The translations under genes were made by a program, and so were the position numbers. From positions 803,573 through 819,068 of the forward strand of contig MU657172.1 in the NCBI GenBank assembly GCA_026770575.1: a stretch of DNA of 15,496 nucleotides, given 5' to 3'. The DNA is from Pelagophyceae sp. CCMP2097 (taxonomy: Eukaryota > Sar > Pelagophyceae). Within the stretch, counting starts at the first letter, position 1. Every line of letters begins with the position of its first letter. The notes below the pieces were generated by a model that saw only the letters and a program-made list of their open reading frames with translations, was not told the DNA's origin and searched no databases. Below are positions 1-6,956 of this stretch, piece after piece.

Positions 1-57
1 CAAGCTCTATATATCAACGGGCTTTTAACGGGGTTTTATTTGATAGGGTATCACTTT

Positions 58-89
58 CGATAGGGTATCACTTTGAGCTGAAGCTCTCT
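58..89 (+). repeat. 32-bp direct repeat, copy 1
   Basis: This is identical to 2532-2563. It begins CGATAGGGTATCACTTTG and ends in a small palindrome around GAGCTGAAGCTC. It directly follows, and partly repeats, the end of the inverted repeat at 1-60. Confidence 0.75.
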
Positions 90-517
90 TATTCGGCTAA
101 TGTTGGTTCCGAAACTTTTGGGCTAGAGGGCCCCATGTACAAAGTGGTTATATACCAAAGAACAGAACAATTTACATCATCAATCTTTCGACGTCTGATC
201 AACTCCGATTTGCAAAGATGGTGCACTTTAAATATTCTGTTACGATGCCCATCACCGCGAAACTTTAAATCTGGGGTTCGATCCTGGATCTGTGAATTGT
301 TGTACAGCAATCTTCAGCGACCCACGGCACGCCGGTGAAGGAATCATCATGTCTTCACAATCATTGGCTCGGGTTCGATTAGGCTGATGATTGTTTTCTT
401 TGACTGTCTTAATTAATTTTTCGAAAATTTTAAAATAAAATTGTTGAGGCCTTTTTCAAATCCAGATCAGTTTAAAAAATGGCCAATGTACCATCCCGCT
501 TATGGGCTCCATTTTTT

Positions 518-658
518 GGCGATTCGGAACTGCACCGCCCTCCTCGGGAGTGAAGCGACGGGGGGGGGGTCCGGGGAGTCTCCCCCCGGCGCCACGACAC
601 GCGTCGCGTAAGCCATCCCCCGGCACCCGGAGGAGATTAGGGTCTGTACCGAATCGCC
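518..658. repeat. GC-rich foldback repeat, copy 1, with nested insertion
   Basis: The element is bounded by a perfect 10-bp inverted repeat (GGCGATTCGG at 518-527, CCGAATCGCC at 649-658). The body has CTCCTCGGG near the left and CCCGGAGGAG near the right, with G-runs and C-runs between, so it can fold back. The same body recurs at 1228-1319. Relative to that copy, this one carries about 34 extra bases (roughly 593-626). The extra segment is flanked by near-identical CCCCCGGCGCC and CCCCCGGCACC, which resemble a target duplication. No coding function is evident. Confidence 0.65.
592..619 (+). repeat. 28-bp repeat shared with 15064-15091
   Basis: This exact 28-bp match to the far end of the window has CACGCGTCGCGTAAGCC in its middle. 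Here it lies within the nested insertion of the GC-rich foldback repeat. At the right end of the window it lies within an 89-bp-spaced tandem pair. Confidence 0.8.
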
Positions 659-1147
659 TGTGAGGGTCAAAGGCTGGTCTTCGTATGTGCTTATATACCA
701 AACATTTCAAACACTCTCATCAACCACAAACTCTAGACATCTCTAAAAACAATTAACTCGATATCCAACATCCGCACCGCTAAGAAGGCGTCGGTCTAAT
801 GTGTGGTAATAAGCATCTGCCCGAGTCAACCGCACGTCCAGGATATCGTCGGTCAATGTAATCGGCCGTCACGGATTGAAGGTAGACAGGTTCGAGCCCC
901 GAAGGCAGTACAAACAAAATATCAATTAAATCTAAATAAATTTAAGATTCAAGCTGATGCAGTGTGGCGAGATTCGGGTTCGAGCCGGGGAGAGGATTTT
1001 TTGTCCCGACTTCGATATTTTAGAAAAAAGTGTTCAGCGACATTCATGGCCGCAGCCGCGCGTCATGCGCCGCCAAAACAACGTCGCCAAGCTACATGCA
1101 AAATCGTGAACGCCCTTCGTCCCTCACTTCACTGGCCGCGCCACATC

Positions 1148-1221
1148 GTCATGCGCCGCGACGTCGCCAGCGTTTCTTAAAAGTCCTTCACCCCTCGAAA
1201 AAAAGGCCGCACTGCGCCCTT
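1148..1221 (+). repeat. 74-bp direct repeat, copy 1
   Basis: The first 36 bases (starting GTCATGCGCCGCGACGTCGC) are identical to 1785-1820. The following 38 bases match 1821-1858 imperfectly. The two copies bracket about 560 bp that contain the GC-rich repeat and the hairpin array. Confidence 0.75.
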
Positions 1222-1227
1222 GCGTGA

Positions 1228-1319
1228 TTGGGGTCTGTACCGCCCTCCTCGGGATCGAAGCGACGGGGGGGTACGGGGGGTCCCCCCCCGGCGCCCGGAG
1301 GAGAATGGGGTCTGAACCG
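1228..1319. repeat. GC-rich foldback repeat, copy 2
   Basis: This is the same family as 518-658 but without the nested 34-bp segment. It starts and ends with GGGGTCTG(T/A)ACCG, a short direct repeat at its two edges. The centre has runs of seven and six G followed by eight C, which could form a hairpin or a G-quadruplex. Confidence 0.65.
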
Positions 1320-1578
1320 CCTCAAGCGGCGTAGCCGCCGCAGGCGGCGTAGCCGCAGTAGGCTGCGCAGCGTCAGAGCTTCCGCCTAAGGCGGAGTAGC
1401 CACCTTAGGCGGCGTAGCCGCCGCACACGGCGCAGCCGCCTCATGCGGCGTAGCCGTCGCAGGCTGCTTAACCACCGCAGGCGGCGCAGCCGCCTCAGCC
1501 GTCGCAGGCGGCGTAGCCGCGCAGGCGGATTAACCTCCGAAGGCGGCGCAGCCGCCTCAGGCGGCGTAGCCGCGGCGC
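1318..1578. repeat. Degenerate palindromic minisatellite (GGCGGCGTAGCCGCC type)
   Basis: About 260 bp are built from variants of GGCGGCGTAGCCGCC and GCCTCAGGCGGC. Each unit is itself a near-palindrome, so the region can form many small hairpins on either strand. Divergent units (for example GGCGGATTAACC) show the array is old or evolving by gene conversion. There are no constant repeats with unique spacers, so it is not a CRISPR array. No ORF with coding character crosses it. Confidence 0.8.
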
Positions 1579-1784
1579 AGAGGGCCCGATTCTTAGCGAA
1601 GTATTAAGGCAAATCCCATTGCTATGCCCACGTAAATAATTAAAATCGTTTAACCTAATCGCCTAATTTGCGGCCGGCCAGATTCGAACCCGCGACCACC
1701 TTCTTCTTCTATGATGATTCCAATGAGGTTCCTGCTCGACCTCTATCCCAATAGCGATCGTATCAACCGCCAATTGCTGAATCG

Positions 1785-1858
1785 GTCATGCGCCGCGACG
1801 TCGCCAGCGTTTCTTAAAAGCCATTCACCCCTCGAAAAACTGGCTGCACTTGCACCCT
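1785..1858 (+). repeat. 74-bp direct repeat, copy 2
   Basis: This is the partner of 1148-1221. It ends ten bases before the right arm of the 60-bp inverted repeat (1868-1927). Confidence 0.75.
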
Positions 1859-1994
1859 ATAATTGTATCGAAAGTGATACCCTATCAAATAAACCCTCGT
1901 TAAAAATCCGTGGATATATAGAGCTTGTCTGCACTTGCAGTTATCTCTCCGTTCAACGGAACCACGTACAACTCTCAACTCGCGAGCCCAAATC

Positions 1995-2018
1995 AAATTC
2001 GTACCTAGGTACGAATTT
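1995..2018. other. Perfect 24-bp palindrome
   Basis: The sequence AAATTCGTACCT followed by its exact reverse complement, centred on CCTAGG, can form a 12-bp cruciform arm. It lies 50 bp upstream of the small ORF at 2069. It could be a dimeric protein-binding site or a relic of a foldback element; no function is proved. Confidence 0.6.
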
Positions 2019-2068
2019 GGCCCGAGGGCACCCCCGAGGCACCCCAGCCGACTACCGTCTCGGGATCG

Positions 2069-2332
2069 ATGGTGCGCAGTCAACAAAAAGCACATGCGCA
2101 GACGCCCGTCGATTTTCCGCATGGTGCGTCGACTCTAGCGGAATCGGCGTTTTGGGTACTTGTGTTCGAGTTCGTACCCACCCGCGATGCGTTGTCGCGA
2201 CCGGTTCCGGGCGCTGCCGGATTGGTTGCGGACGCCTGCGCGCAGTTCCCGCCGGTTGCCGGCGCGTGGCGGGTCCCGCAAGGGCCCGAGCGCATGCTCC
2301 TCGATGCCACGTCGCTGCTACCCAAGGGGTAG
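2069..2332 (+). CDS. Hypothetical 87-residue protein or exon
   Basis: I do not recognise this protein. The frame was chosen over the overlapping longer frames because its third codon positions are about 70% G/C and its residue mix looks protein-like. An aromatic and hydrophobic stretch (AFWVLVFEFV, about residues 28-37) is followed by an alternating hydrophobic and charged half ending in LLPKG and a TAG stop. The frame is open for 60 bases upstream of the ATG, so it could be the 3' part of a spliced gene. A 24-bp palindrome lies just upstream. The hydrophobic block is too short and isolated to call a membrane segment with confidence. The opposite strand is also open here, so strand assignment is not certain. 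Confidence 0.4.
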   Translation: MVRSQQKAHAQTPVDFPHGASTLAESAFWVLVFEFVPTRDALSRPVPGAAGLVADACAQFPPVAGAWRVPQGPERMLLDATSLLPKG

Positions 2333-2479
2333 CCACAACGCGAAACAAAGTTAGGGCCGGCCCTGCGGGACCAAGGCGCGTCGATAGGGCCATTCAGCGC
2401 CTCATTCCGACGAGAACTGCCCGATATCCTTGGCCCCTCCATAAGACAACGTCGTCGTCTCCAAAATATGATGATCAGT

Positions 2480-2563
2480 TCGATAGGATATGAGTTTGAT
2501 CTTGTCCGATGGATACGATAGGATATGAATCCGATAGGGTATCACTTTGAGCTGAAGCTCTCT
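2480..2563 (+). repeat. Degenerate CGATAGG tandem repeat and 32-bp repeat copy 2
   Basis: CGATAGG(A/G)TAT-like units occur at about 2480, 2511 and 2532. The last one is an exact 32-bp copy of 58-89 (2532-2563), linking this spot to the repeat family at the left end of the window. Confidence 0.6.
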
Positions 2564-2595
2564 CTAATCCCGGGCAAGGCTGGTAAAAAAAAAAG

Positions 2596-2904
2596 TTCGT
2601 AGCTGGGCGGGTTTAATTCCGACCTTTCTCAGAAAGCACGATGTCTGCGCAAAATATCTCAGAAAGGCATTTTTAGGTCTGAGTCAAATCTAACAAATTT
2701 CTAATTGAGATATTTGCAAAAGTGGCCTCGGCCATTAAATTGAAGGCGGGAGGGTGCTGCACAGCCGGGGGAGCCAGAGGAGACGGGACCGAGCTGCCCA
2801 GCCAGTGAACACCGCGGCAAAGCCCTGCGTCTTCGAGGCAATCAATAAATCGCAGAAATCGTGCTTTCTGAGAAAGGTCGGAATTAAACCCGCCCACCTA
2901 TGAA
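2596..2904. mobile_element. MITE-like element with about 47-bp terminal inverted repeats
   Basis: Bases 2605-2642 and 2858-2895 are perfect 38-bp inverted repeats (GGGCGGGTTTAATTCC outermost). Nine more bases outward (2596-2604 and 2896-2904) still match at seven positions. The whole unit is about 309 bp. It is too short for a transposase and has only a 74-codon open frame that starts inside an arm. A poly-A run lies just left of it. I could not identify a clear target-site duplication. Length and structure fit a miniature inverted-repeat transposable element. Confidence 0.65.
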
Positions 2905-3325
2905 AGTTGGCCCCCAGGGAACATGTTTAAAACAACGTTTCGAGGCTTTTTCATAAAACATCCAAAAGCTCGTGAATAAACATGCTACGGTGACTGCATC
3001 CGAGGCGGGACGTGTCAATCACCTCGCATTCGTCCAAGGAGCCGTATAAAGTCGTTTGGAAGCTCATTCCGCGTTTTTATAGAGAAAGCCCTTTTTCACA
3101 AATAAATCGCTTAAAAGGCTCGCCCTTCCCACGGCACCGGCAGTGCCTGTAAGCTCCTGTCTTTGGATTGGTCGAACAAATACAGCTGAAAACTCATAAA
3201 ATGGGTGGCTCATAAAAATTGCCCGGCAACATGACGACGTATTCAAAGTTTGAGCCGCGGCTAATATTTGAGCTCCAAAAAAGGTTTGTCGGGGACCCTT
3301 CTCGGACCCTTTCTCGGGGCCCTTC
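2905..3325. other. Region without a supported gene
   Basis: This is mixed-composition sequence. The only structure seen is a degenerate run of TCGGACCCTT-like units around 3290-3335. The opposite strand reads this run as KGP/KGS triplets, a shadow of the repeat rather than a gene. Confidence 0.5.
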
Positions 3326-3512
3326 TTGGGACCCCGGAGGTCCTGGCGCGCCGCAGCGGCGACGCAGTCGCTCATCGGCAAGGCGCACTACGGCCTCGAT
3401 GGCGTGCAGATGATCGCGTTCCAAGTACCGCACGGACTCGCGAACGACTGCGGGCTGGGCCGGGCTCTGCGTGCAGTGCTGAAATCAAAACAGGGTTGGC
3501 AAGCTTGCCAAG
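3326..3512 (+). CDS. Orphan exon of an unrecognised gene, 5' splice donor at its end
   Basis: The frame from about 3350 has strong G/C third positions and a protein-like translation (SLIGKAHYGLDGVQMIAFQV, then PHGLANDCGLGRALRAVLK). It ends at CCAAG|GTAAAA (donor at 3513), where composition drops abruptly to AT-rich DNA, as expected at an exon-intron edge. The upstream limit is unclear. An in-frame ATG exists at 3326 but lies in a repetitive tract, and CAG acceptors occur at about 3355 and 3366. I found no downstream partner exon. It may be part of a larger gene extending beyond what I can splice, or a gene fragment. Confidence 0.35.
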
Positions 3513-3725
3513 GTAAAATTAAATATTAATTAATTAATTATCCTGGCGCCAGACACGCTTCTCCTCGAAAATACCCCAAAACCCTCCATTTACCTACATT
3601 TACCTCAAGATTTAACGTAAAATACCGTATTATGGTCAAAAATACCCAACAAAATGTCTCTTTTAATTTCCGGTCGATATCAGAAAACCCGGCAAGTATT
3701 CTGGGAAAATTTTGATTTCACCACT

Positions 3726-3904
3726 GTCTGCGTGCTTATAAACGCCTCCGTCAACGACTCGATCACGCTGGACGAGACGATGGGTATCGCGGCGACTCCG
3801 AAGAGAAGCTCGCCGACAAACCAGTGTGACTCGGCGCGGCCCGCAAGATGCACCACTTGGACGAGACGGCCAACTGCAGCGGCGCCGTAAGGAAGCTCAC
3901 GGAC
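3726..3904 (+). pseudogene. Degenerate gene tail, paralogous to the end of the 4774-6094 gene
   Basis: Two coding-like stretches in different frames lie side by side. One reads VCVLINASVNDSITLDETMG from about 3726. The other, from 3848, reads HHLDETANCSGAVRKLTD. The change of frame near 3840 has no room for an intron, suggesting a frameshift. The last 24 bases (3881-3904) are identical, on the opposite strand, to the stretch encoding GAVRKLTD near the C-terminus of the four-exon gene that converges on this spot. Past 3904 the frame runs into a minisatellite with no early stop. I read this as a decayed duplicate of that gene's 3' end; the protein's function is unknown. Confidence 0.35.
3881..3904 (+). 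repeat. 24-bp inverted repeat, left copy
   Basis: This begins GGCGCCGTAAGGAAGC and is an exact reverse complement of 4792-4815. The pair encloses 887 bp holding two minisatellite blocks. The right copy is coding sequence for GAVRKLTD in the minus-strand gene. Confidence 0.85.
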
Positions 3905-3987
3905 ACAAAGTCCGCATCTGCACCATGTGTGCGACTGCGGGTCGTCTCCATCCGCGCCACTCCGCTTCTGCAAAAATATTGGCGCGT

Positions 3988-4195
3988 CAGCGTCTGCGCC
4001 TCGTCTGCGTCTGCGCTGCGTCCGCGTTTGTCGGGCGTCCGCATCCTTGGAGTGTCTGTGTCCGCTCCGCATCCGCGTCCGCGTCTACAGGGCGTCCGCA
4101 TCTGTACCGCGTCCGCACCTTTGGATGGTCTGTATCCGCTCTGCGTCCGCGTCCGCACCGCCTCCGCGTCTGCAGGGCGTCTACATCCGTAGACT
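3988..4195 (+). repeat. Minisatellite block 1 (GGCGTCCGCGTCTGC family)
   Basis: Imperfect repeats are built from the hexamers GTCCGC and GTCTGC and the linker AGGGCGTCC or TCGGGCGTCC. They give long open frames on both strands that read as arginine- or alanine/aspartate-rich low complexity. These frames are repeat artefacts. Confidence 0.75.
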
Positions 4196-4604
4196 GCCCA
4201 AAGTGACCCCGGCGTCGTGCGCAGGTCGTGAAACGCAGCTGCATGCTATAGTCTCGCACCTCGTGCCTCAGGACCTCGCTGCAATCTAAGACGACGCCCT
4301 CCTCTCGACATACAATCGTACGTCTCCTGGCAATGGAAACCCGGTAGAATTGGAAGATAGAAACGGAGGCCTGTGAGATCTTCGAATCTCTATATTTAGG
4401 AGCGACAAACTCTGCAGGCGACGAGCGCGCCGTCAACTCACGCGCATGCAGCGAAAGCGACGTCGGGTCGTGGGCAGCGGAAAAAAAACGTCGGGCCGCG
4501 CGCATTCGAGCGCGACGTTCGGCCGCCGGGCTGGGCTGGCAATCTGCCGCTCGAGCGCGCTGCTCGAGTGGCTCATGACGAGAGCCGGGAAGCGTCTCCA
4601 TCCT

Positions 4605-4740
4605 ACGGGCGTCTGCTGCGTGTCTGCGTCCATCGGGCGTCTGCGTCTGCAGGGCGTCCGCGTCCGCATCGCGTCCGCGTCCGCGTCCGTCGGGCGTCCG
4701 CGTCTGCTCGTTGGCTGCATCCGCACCACTACAGATGCAG
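4605..4740 (+). repeat. Minisatellite block 2 (GGCGTCCGCGTCTGC family)
   Basis: These are the same repeat units in the same orientation as 3988-4195. Between the blocks (4196-4604) I see no convincing gene; short open frames on both strands there have no recognisable motif. Confidence 0.7.
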
Positions 4741-4773
4741 ACTAGAGCAGACGCAGATGAAATCCGCAAGCCA

Positions 4774-6094
4774 TTACAGACGAACGTCCGCGTCCGTGAG
4801 CTTCCTTACGGCGCCTTCCTCGTCGAGCTGACGCGCGCGCACGGCTATGACACACACCACCTCTCGAAGGACACGCTGGGCGAATGCGGCCACGGGCGGG
4901 TCCTCGTCGAGCAGCGCCGAGGCCGAAGACGACGGCTGCGCGGGCGGGGCGCCCGCGGTCGGCGCGGCCGCGGCCGGTGCGCAGTCGTAGGCCCCGGCGC
5001 TGCTCGACGAGGCCGACGACGATTGCGGCTGCGCGGCCGCGGCCGGCGCGTACGTCTCGTCGAAATCGCCCGAGGTTCCTGCAAACGTACGCAGGCGGCA
5101 GCTCGAGCATCGGCCCTAGGGCTCCAAAGAGTGCGGTACTCGCACGGTACCTACATATACGGGCTTGGAACCGGGGCCCGCCTTTGGCTCCCGCAGTTCA
5201 ACAGTCACGGGCGCAGCTTGGCACATCCTTCCGGCTCGAATTTGCACCGACGGCCGCTCAGGCAGTGGTTGTCCAACTGCGGGAGCGAAAGATGCAGCGA
5301 TCTTGGGGCGCGGGCTGTGACCGTCGAACCGCACTGCGCTCCCGCAGTACGCGGGTCCCGGGGGTGGTACAGGCGCCGGCGCGTGCACTAAATGAGGAAG
5401 CTCAAGGTAAGTTATGCTTTTTGAACTCTGTATTTGCTTAAAATTTTGGCATTTGCATTCAATATTTGGTCCGGGCTCCTACGCTCCACGTCCTCATGTC
5501 TGTCCGCTCGTCATAAGGTCCGGTGAAATTTCAGGGCCGTTCGATCCGACCCGACCCGGCCCAGCCTCCCGAGGCCCCCGCCGCGCCCGCGCCCCCTCCC
5601 AGGCCGCCCCAGGTCACAGTCGCGTTCGACGTCAGTATAGACGCCCCCCGGAGCTCCACTTCGTTCCTTACGTCCAGCCTTACGCTGCGTCGCGTCCGCC
5701 GGCATCTCGGTCTTCACCGCGTCGTGGTGCTGCACCTCCTGCTGCTGCTGATTCCAGGGCCGTTCGATCCGACCCGATCTGGCCCAGCCCCCCAGGCCCC
5801 CGCCGCGCCCGCGCCCCCTCCCAGGTCGACCCGGGCAGAGGCCACAACCGCGATGCTCCCCGCCCCCGGGGCTTCCGAGTCTGAGAGCCCCGGGGATCTC
5901 TTCTTCCCGGAGCTTCCGAGTCTGAGAGCCCCCGGGAACTCTTGTTCCCCAAGCTTCCGAGTCTGAGAGCCCCGGGGAAGCTAGGGAACCAGGTCCGCGT
6001 CCAGCCCAAACCTCTTCACCGTGTCCACGCGGAGCGGTTTCAGGAAGACGCACTTGCCGAGGTTGCGGACGCGACTCGTGTGCTGGTGGCTCCA
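4774..6094 (-). CDS. Unknown protein, four-exon gene (5' end unresolved)
   Basis: I do not recognise this protein. The model is: exon 6094-5990, intron 5989-5748, exon 5747-5684, intron 5683-5388, exon 5387-5151, intron 5150-5079, exon 5078-4774 (TAA stop). Exon ends are phase 0, 1 and 1 and each next exon starts with the matching number of bases. Total exon length is 711 nt, about 236 residues. Splice signals include the donor GTAAGG at 5683, acceptors TTCCTCATTTAG and CGTTTGCAG, and a weak donor GTTCCC at 5989. In the first exon about 31 of 35 codons end in G or C. The product starts basic (RNLGKCVFLKPLRVDTVKRF), then has a Gln-rich bit (QQQEVQHHDAVKTEMP), a Pro-rich middle (PRPKIAASFAPAVGQPLPER), an Ala/Ser/Pro linker (about residues 140-185) and an amphipathic tail with LDEEGAVRKLTDADVRL. 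No in-frame ATG precedes 6094, so an upstream exon is missing. Confidence 0.6.
5532..5612. repeat. 80-bp GC-rich repeat, copy A (inside an intron)
   Basis: CAGGGCCGTTCGATCCGACC starts this copy and the one at 5755, 223 bp away; they match over about 80 bp. Copy A lies wholly within the intron 5683-5388 of the four-exon gene. Long ORFs in this tract on either strand are proline/glycine/arginine-rich shadows. Confidence 0.8.
5755..5836. repeat. 80-bp GC-rich repeat, copy B (inside an intron)
   Basis: This is the partner of 5532-5612. It occupies the 3' part of the intron 5989-5748, so two introns of one gene share a homologous segment in the same orientation. Confidence 0.8.
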
Positions 6095-6500
6095 CTGCGA
6101 ACAGGGCTTCGCGGGGCGAGCCGCGGGGAGGCGGCCACAACACCGTCGGCTGCCCCGTCTCAAGCGCAGAGCCGCCCTGCAGAGCCGCCCCGCAGAGTCG
6201 CTTGCCTCGCAGAGTCCCCGCCCCACAGAATCACCACGCAGAGCCGCCCCACAGAGCCGCCCCGCAGAGCCGCCACGCAGAGCCCCGTAGAACTCTTCTT
6301 CCCCGAGTTTCCGAGTCTGAGAGCCCCGGGGAACTCTTCTTCCGCTAGGTTCCCAGGCGTTCGCAGACTCGCAGACGAAGGGTTCCCAGCAGGCCGCAGC
6401 CGCGATGCTCCCCGCCCCTGAGGCTTCCGAGTCTGAGAGCCCCGAGGAACTCTTCTTCCCCGAGCTTCCGAGTCTGAGAGCCCCGGGGAACTCTTCTTCT
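5871..6500 (+). repeat. Interspersed 41-bp repeat, core GCTTCCGAGTCTGAGAGCC
   Basis: Core copies start at about 5871, 5912, 5953, 6307, 6423 and 6464, with 41-bp spacing inside clusters. Decayed copies occur near 6741 and 7226. Between cores is CCGGGGAACTCTTCTTCCCC. One plus frame reads SESESPEELFFPELPSLRAP repeatedly. The first three copies lie in an intron of the minus-strand gene, so at least those are not coding. A companion GTTCCCAGGCG and CGCAGACGAAGG unit recurs near 6350 and 6510. Confidence 0.8.
6168..6287 (+). repeat. 12-bp tandem repeat (CGCAGAGCCGCC)
   Basis: About ten imperfect copies of CGCAGAGCCGCC or CACAGAGCCGCC. The array lies just upstream of the first identifiable exon of the minus-strand four-exon gene. 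Confidence 0.75.
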
Positions 6501-6956
6501 CCTATGTTCCCAGGCGCTCGCAGGCTCGCAGACGAAGGGTTCCCAGGCGCTTCCGGGCGCTCGCAGGCTCGCAGACGCTCGCAGACGCTGGCAGATTCGC
6601 AGACGCGGAAATACTTCGTCCTGCGTGTTGTAGGCGACCTAAGCCACCAGCTGCCGGCGCACCGCGGTGATCATGGCGGTGTCCTTATCACGGCCGCCCC
6701 GCAGGGCCGCTCCGTGGAGCTGCCTACAAAAGACCCCCGAGCTTCCGAGTCTGATAAAAGGCTGTTCCCCGGTCTGCACTGCGCCGAGTGGGCCGCGCAC
6801 TTTGACCCGCGCGCAAACGGCCGCGGCCACCTCGACGACACACAGGGCGCGCTCGAGCTCGTGCCGCTGACGCCGGCGGCGCTCGCCGCCGAGCGCGCAT
6901 CGCGCGCCTCGAGGCCGACTTGGACGCCGCCGCCGCCGCCTAACGCCCAACCGTAG
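6405..6956 (+). CDS. EF-hand-like ORF with a probable frameshift
   Basis: The open frame starts in 41-bp repeats and is only protein-like from about 6613 on. The best part is WAAHFDPRANGRGHLDDTQG followed by ALELVPLTPAALAAERA (about 6790-6897), where about 90% of third positions are G/C. FDPRANGR-HLD-TQGAL resembles an EF-hand calcium loop with its exiting helix, but the loop has Arg at position 3 and an extra Gly before the hydrophobic position, so calcium binding is doubtful. At about 6897 the annotated frame degrades while the next frame reads IARLEADLDAAAAA to a TAA at 6941-6943. This naturally continues an LAAER helix, so a one-base shift (mutation or assembly error) is likely. The true start is unknown, and the repeat-encoded N-terminus is probably not real. 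It may be a decaying gene. Confidence 0.35.
   Translation: MLPAPEASESESPEELFFPELPSLRAPGNSSSPMFPGARRLADEGFPGASGRSQARRRSQTLADSQTRKYFVLRVVGDLSHQLPAHRGDHGGVLITAAPQGRSVELPTKDPRASESDKRLFPGLHCAEWAAHFDPRANGRGHLDDTQGALELVPLTPAALAAERASRASRPTWTPPPPPNAQP

Larger units (their letters stand above)
1..1927. mobile_element. Candidate foldback element with 60-bp inverted repeats
   Basis: Bases 1-60 and 1868-1927 are inverted copies of each other, about 55 of 60 bases matching, so the two arms point inward at a 1.8 kb interior. The interior has no transposase. It holds a GC-rich repeat (518-658), a second copy of that repeat (1228-1319), a hairpin array (1318-1578) and no convincing gene. The longest open frames crossing it run through the repeats and have poor third-position bias. 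The window starts at the outer edge of the left arm, so the true left boundary and any target-site duplication cannot be seen. It could instead be two unrelated insertions of one repeat in opposite orientation. Confidence 0.45.

Noticed and set aside
1318..1578. CRISPR array
   Set aside because: The units are continuous variants of one palindrome with no constant repeat and unique spacers, in a eukaryote-like context with no cas genes.
1670..1710. tRNA-like T-arm (GGTTCGAATC on the minus strand) and several other GGTTCGA boxes (about 276, 370, 889, 976, 7291)
   Set aside because: The flanking stems do not pair and no acceptor or anticodon arms are found. They may be B-box remnants of tRNA-derived repeats, but no A box could be paired with them.
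1711..2493. Longest plus-strand ORF in the left part (260 codons)
   Set aside because: It runs through a 74-bp repeat, an arm of the 60-bp inverted repeat and the 24-bp palindrome. Its third positions are less biased than those of the 2069-2332 frame.
3987..4769. Long minus-strand ORF (260 codons)
   Set aside because: It is mostly the translation of two minisatellite blocks into Arg/Ala/Asp/Thr-rich low complexity.
4884..5412. Plus-strand exon ending at a good GTAAGT donor (5407)
   Set aside because: The donor is attractive, but the minus strand here gives phase-matched exons (SKPVYVG joined to TSGDFDETYAPA) and better third-position bias. The plus frame is Arg-rich and unlike a protein.
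5511..6143. Long minus-strand ORF (210 codons)
   Set aside because: It reads straight through two introns full of repeats. The splice-consistent exons of the 4774-6094 gene explain the coding signal better.
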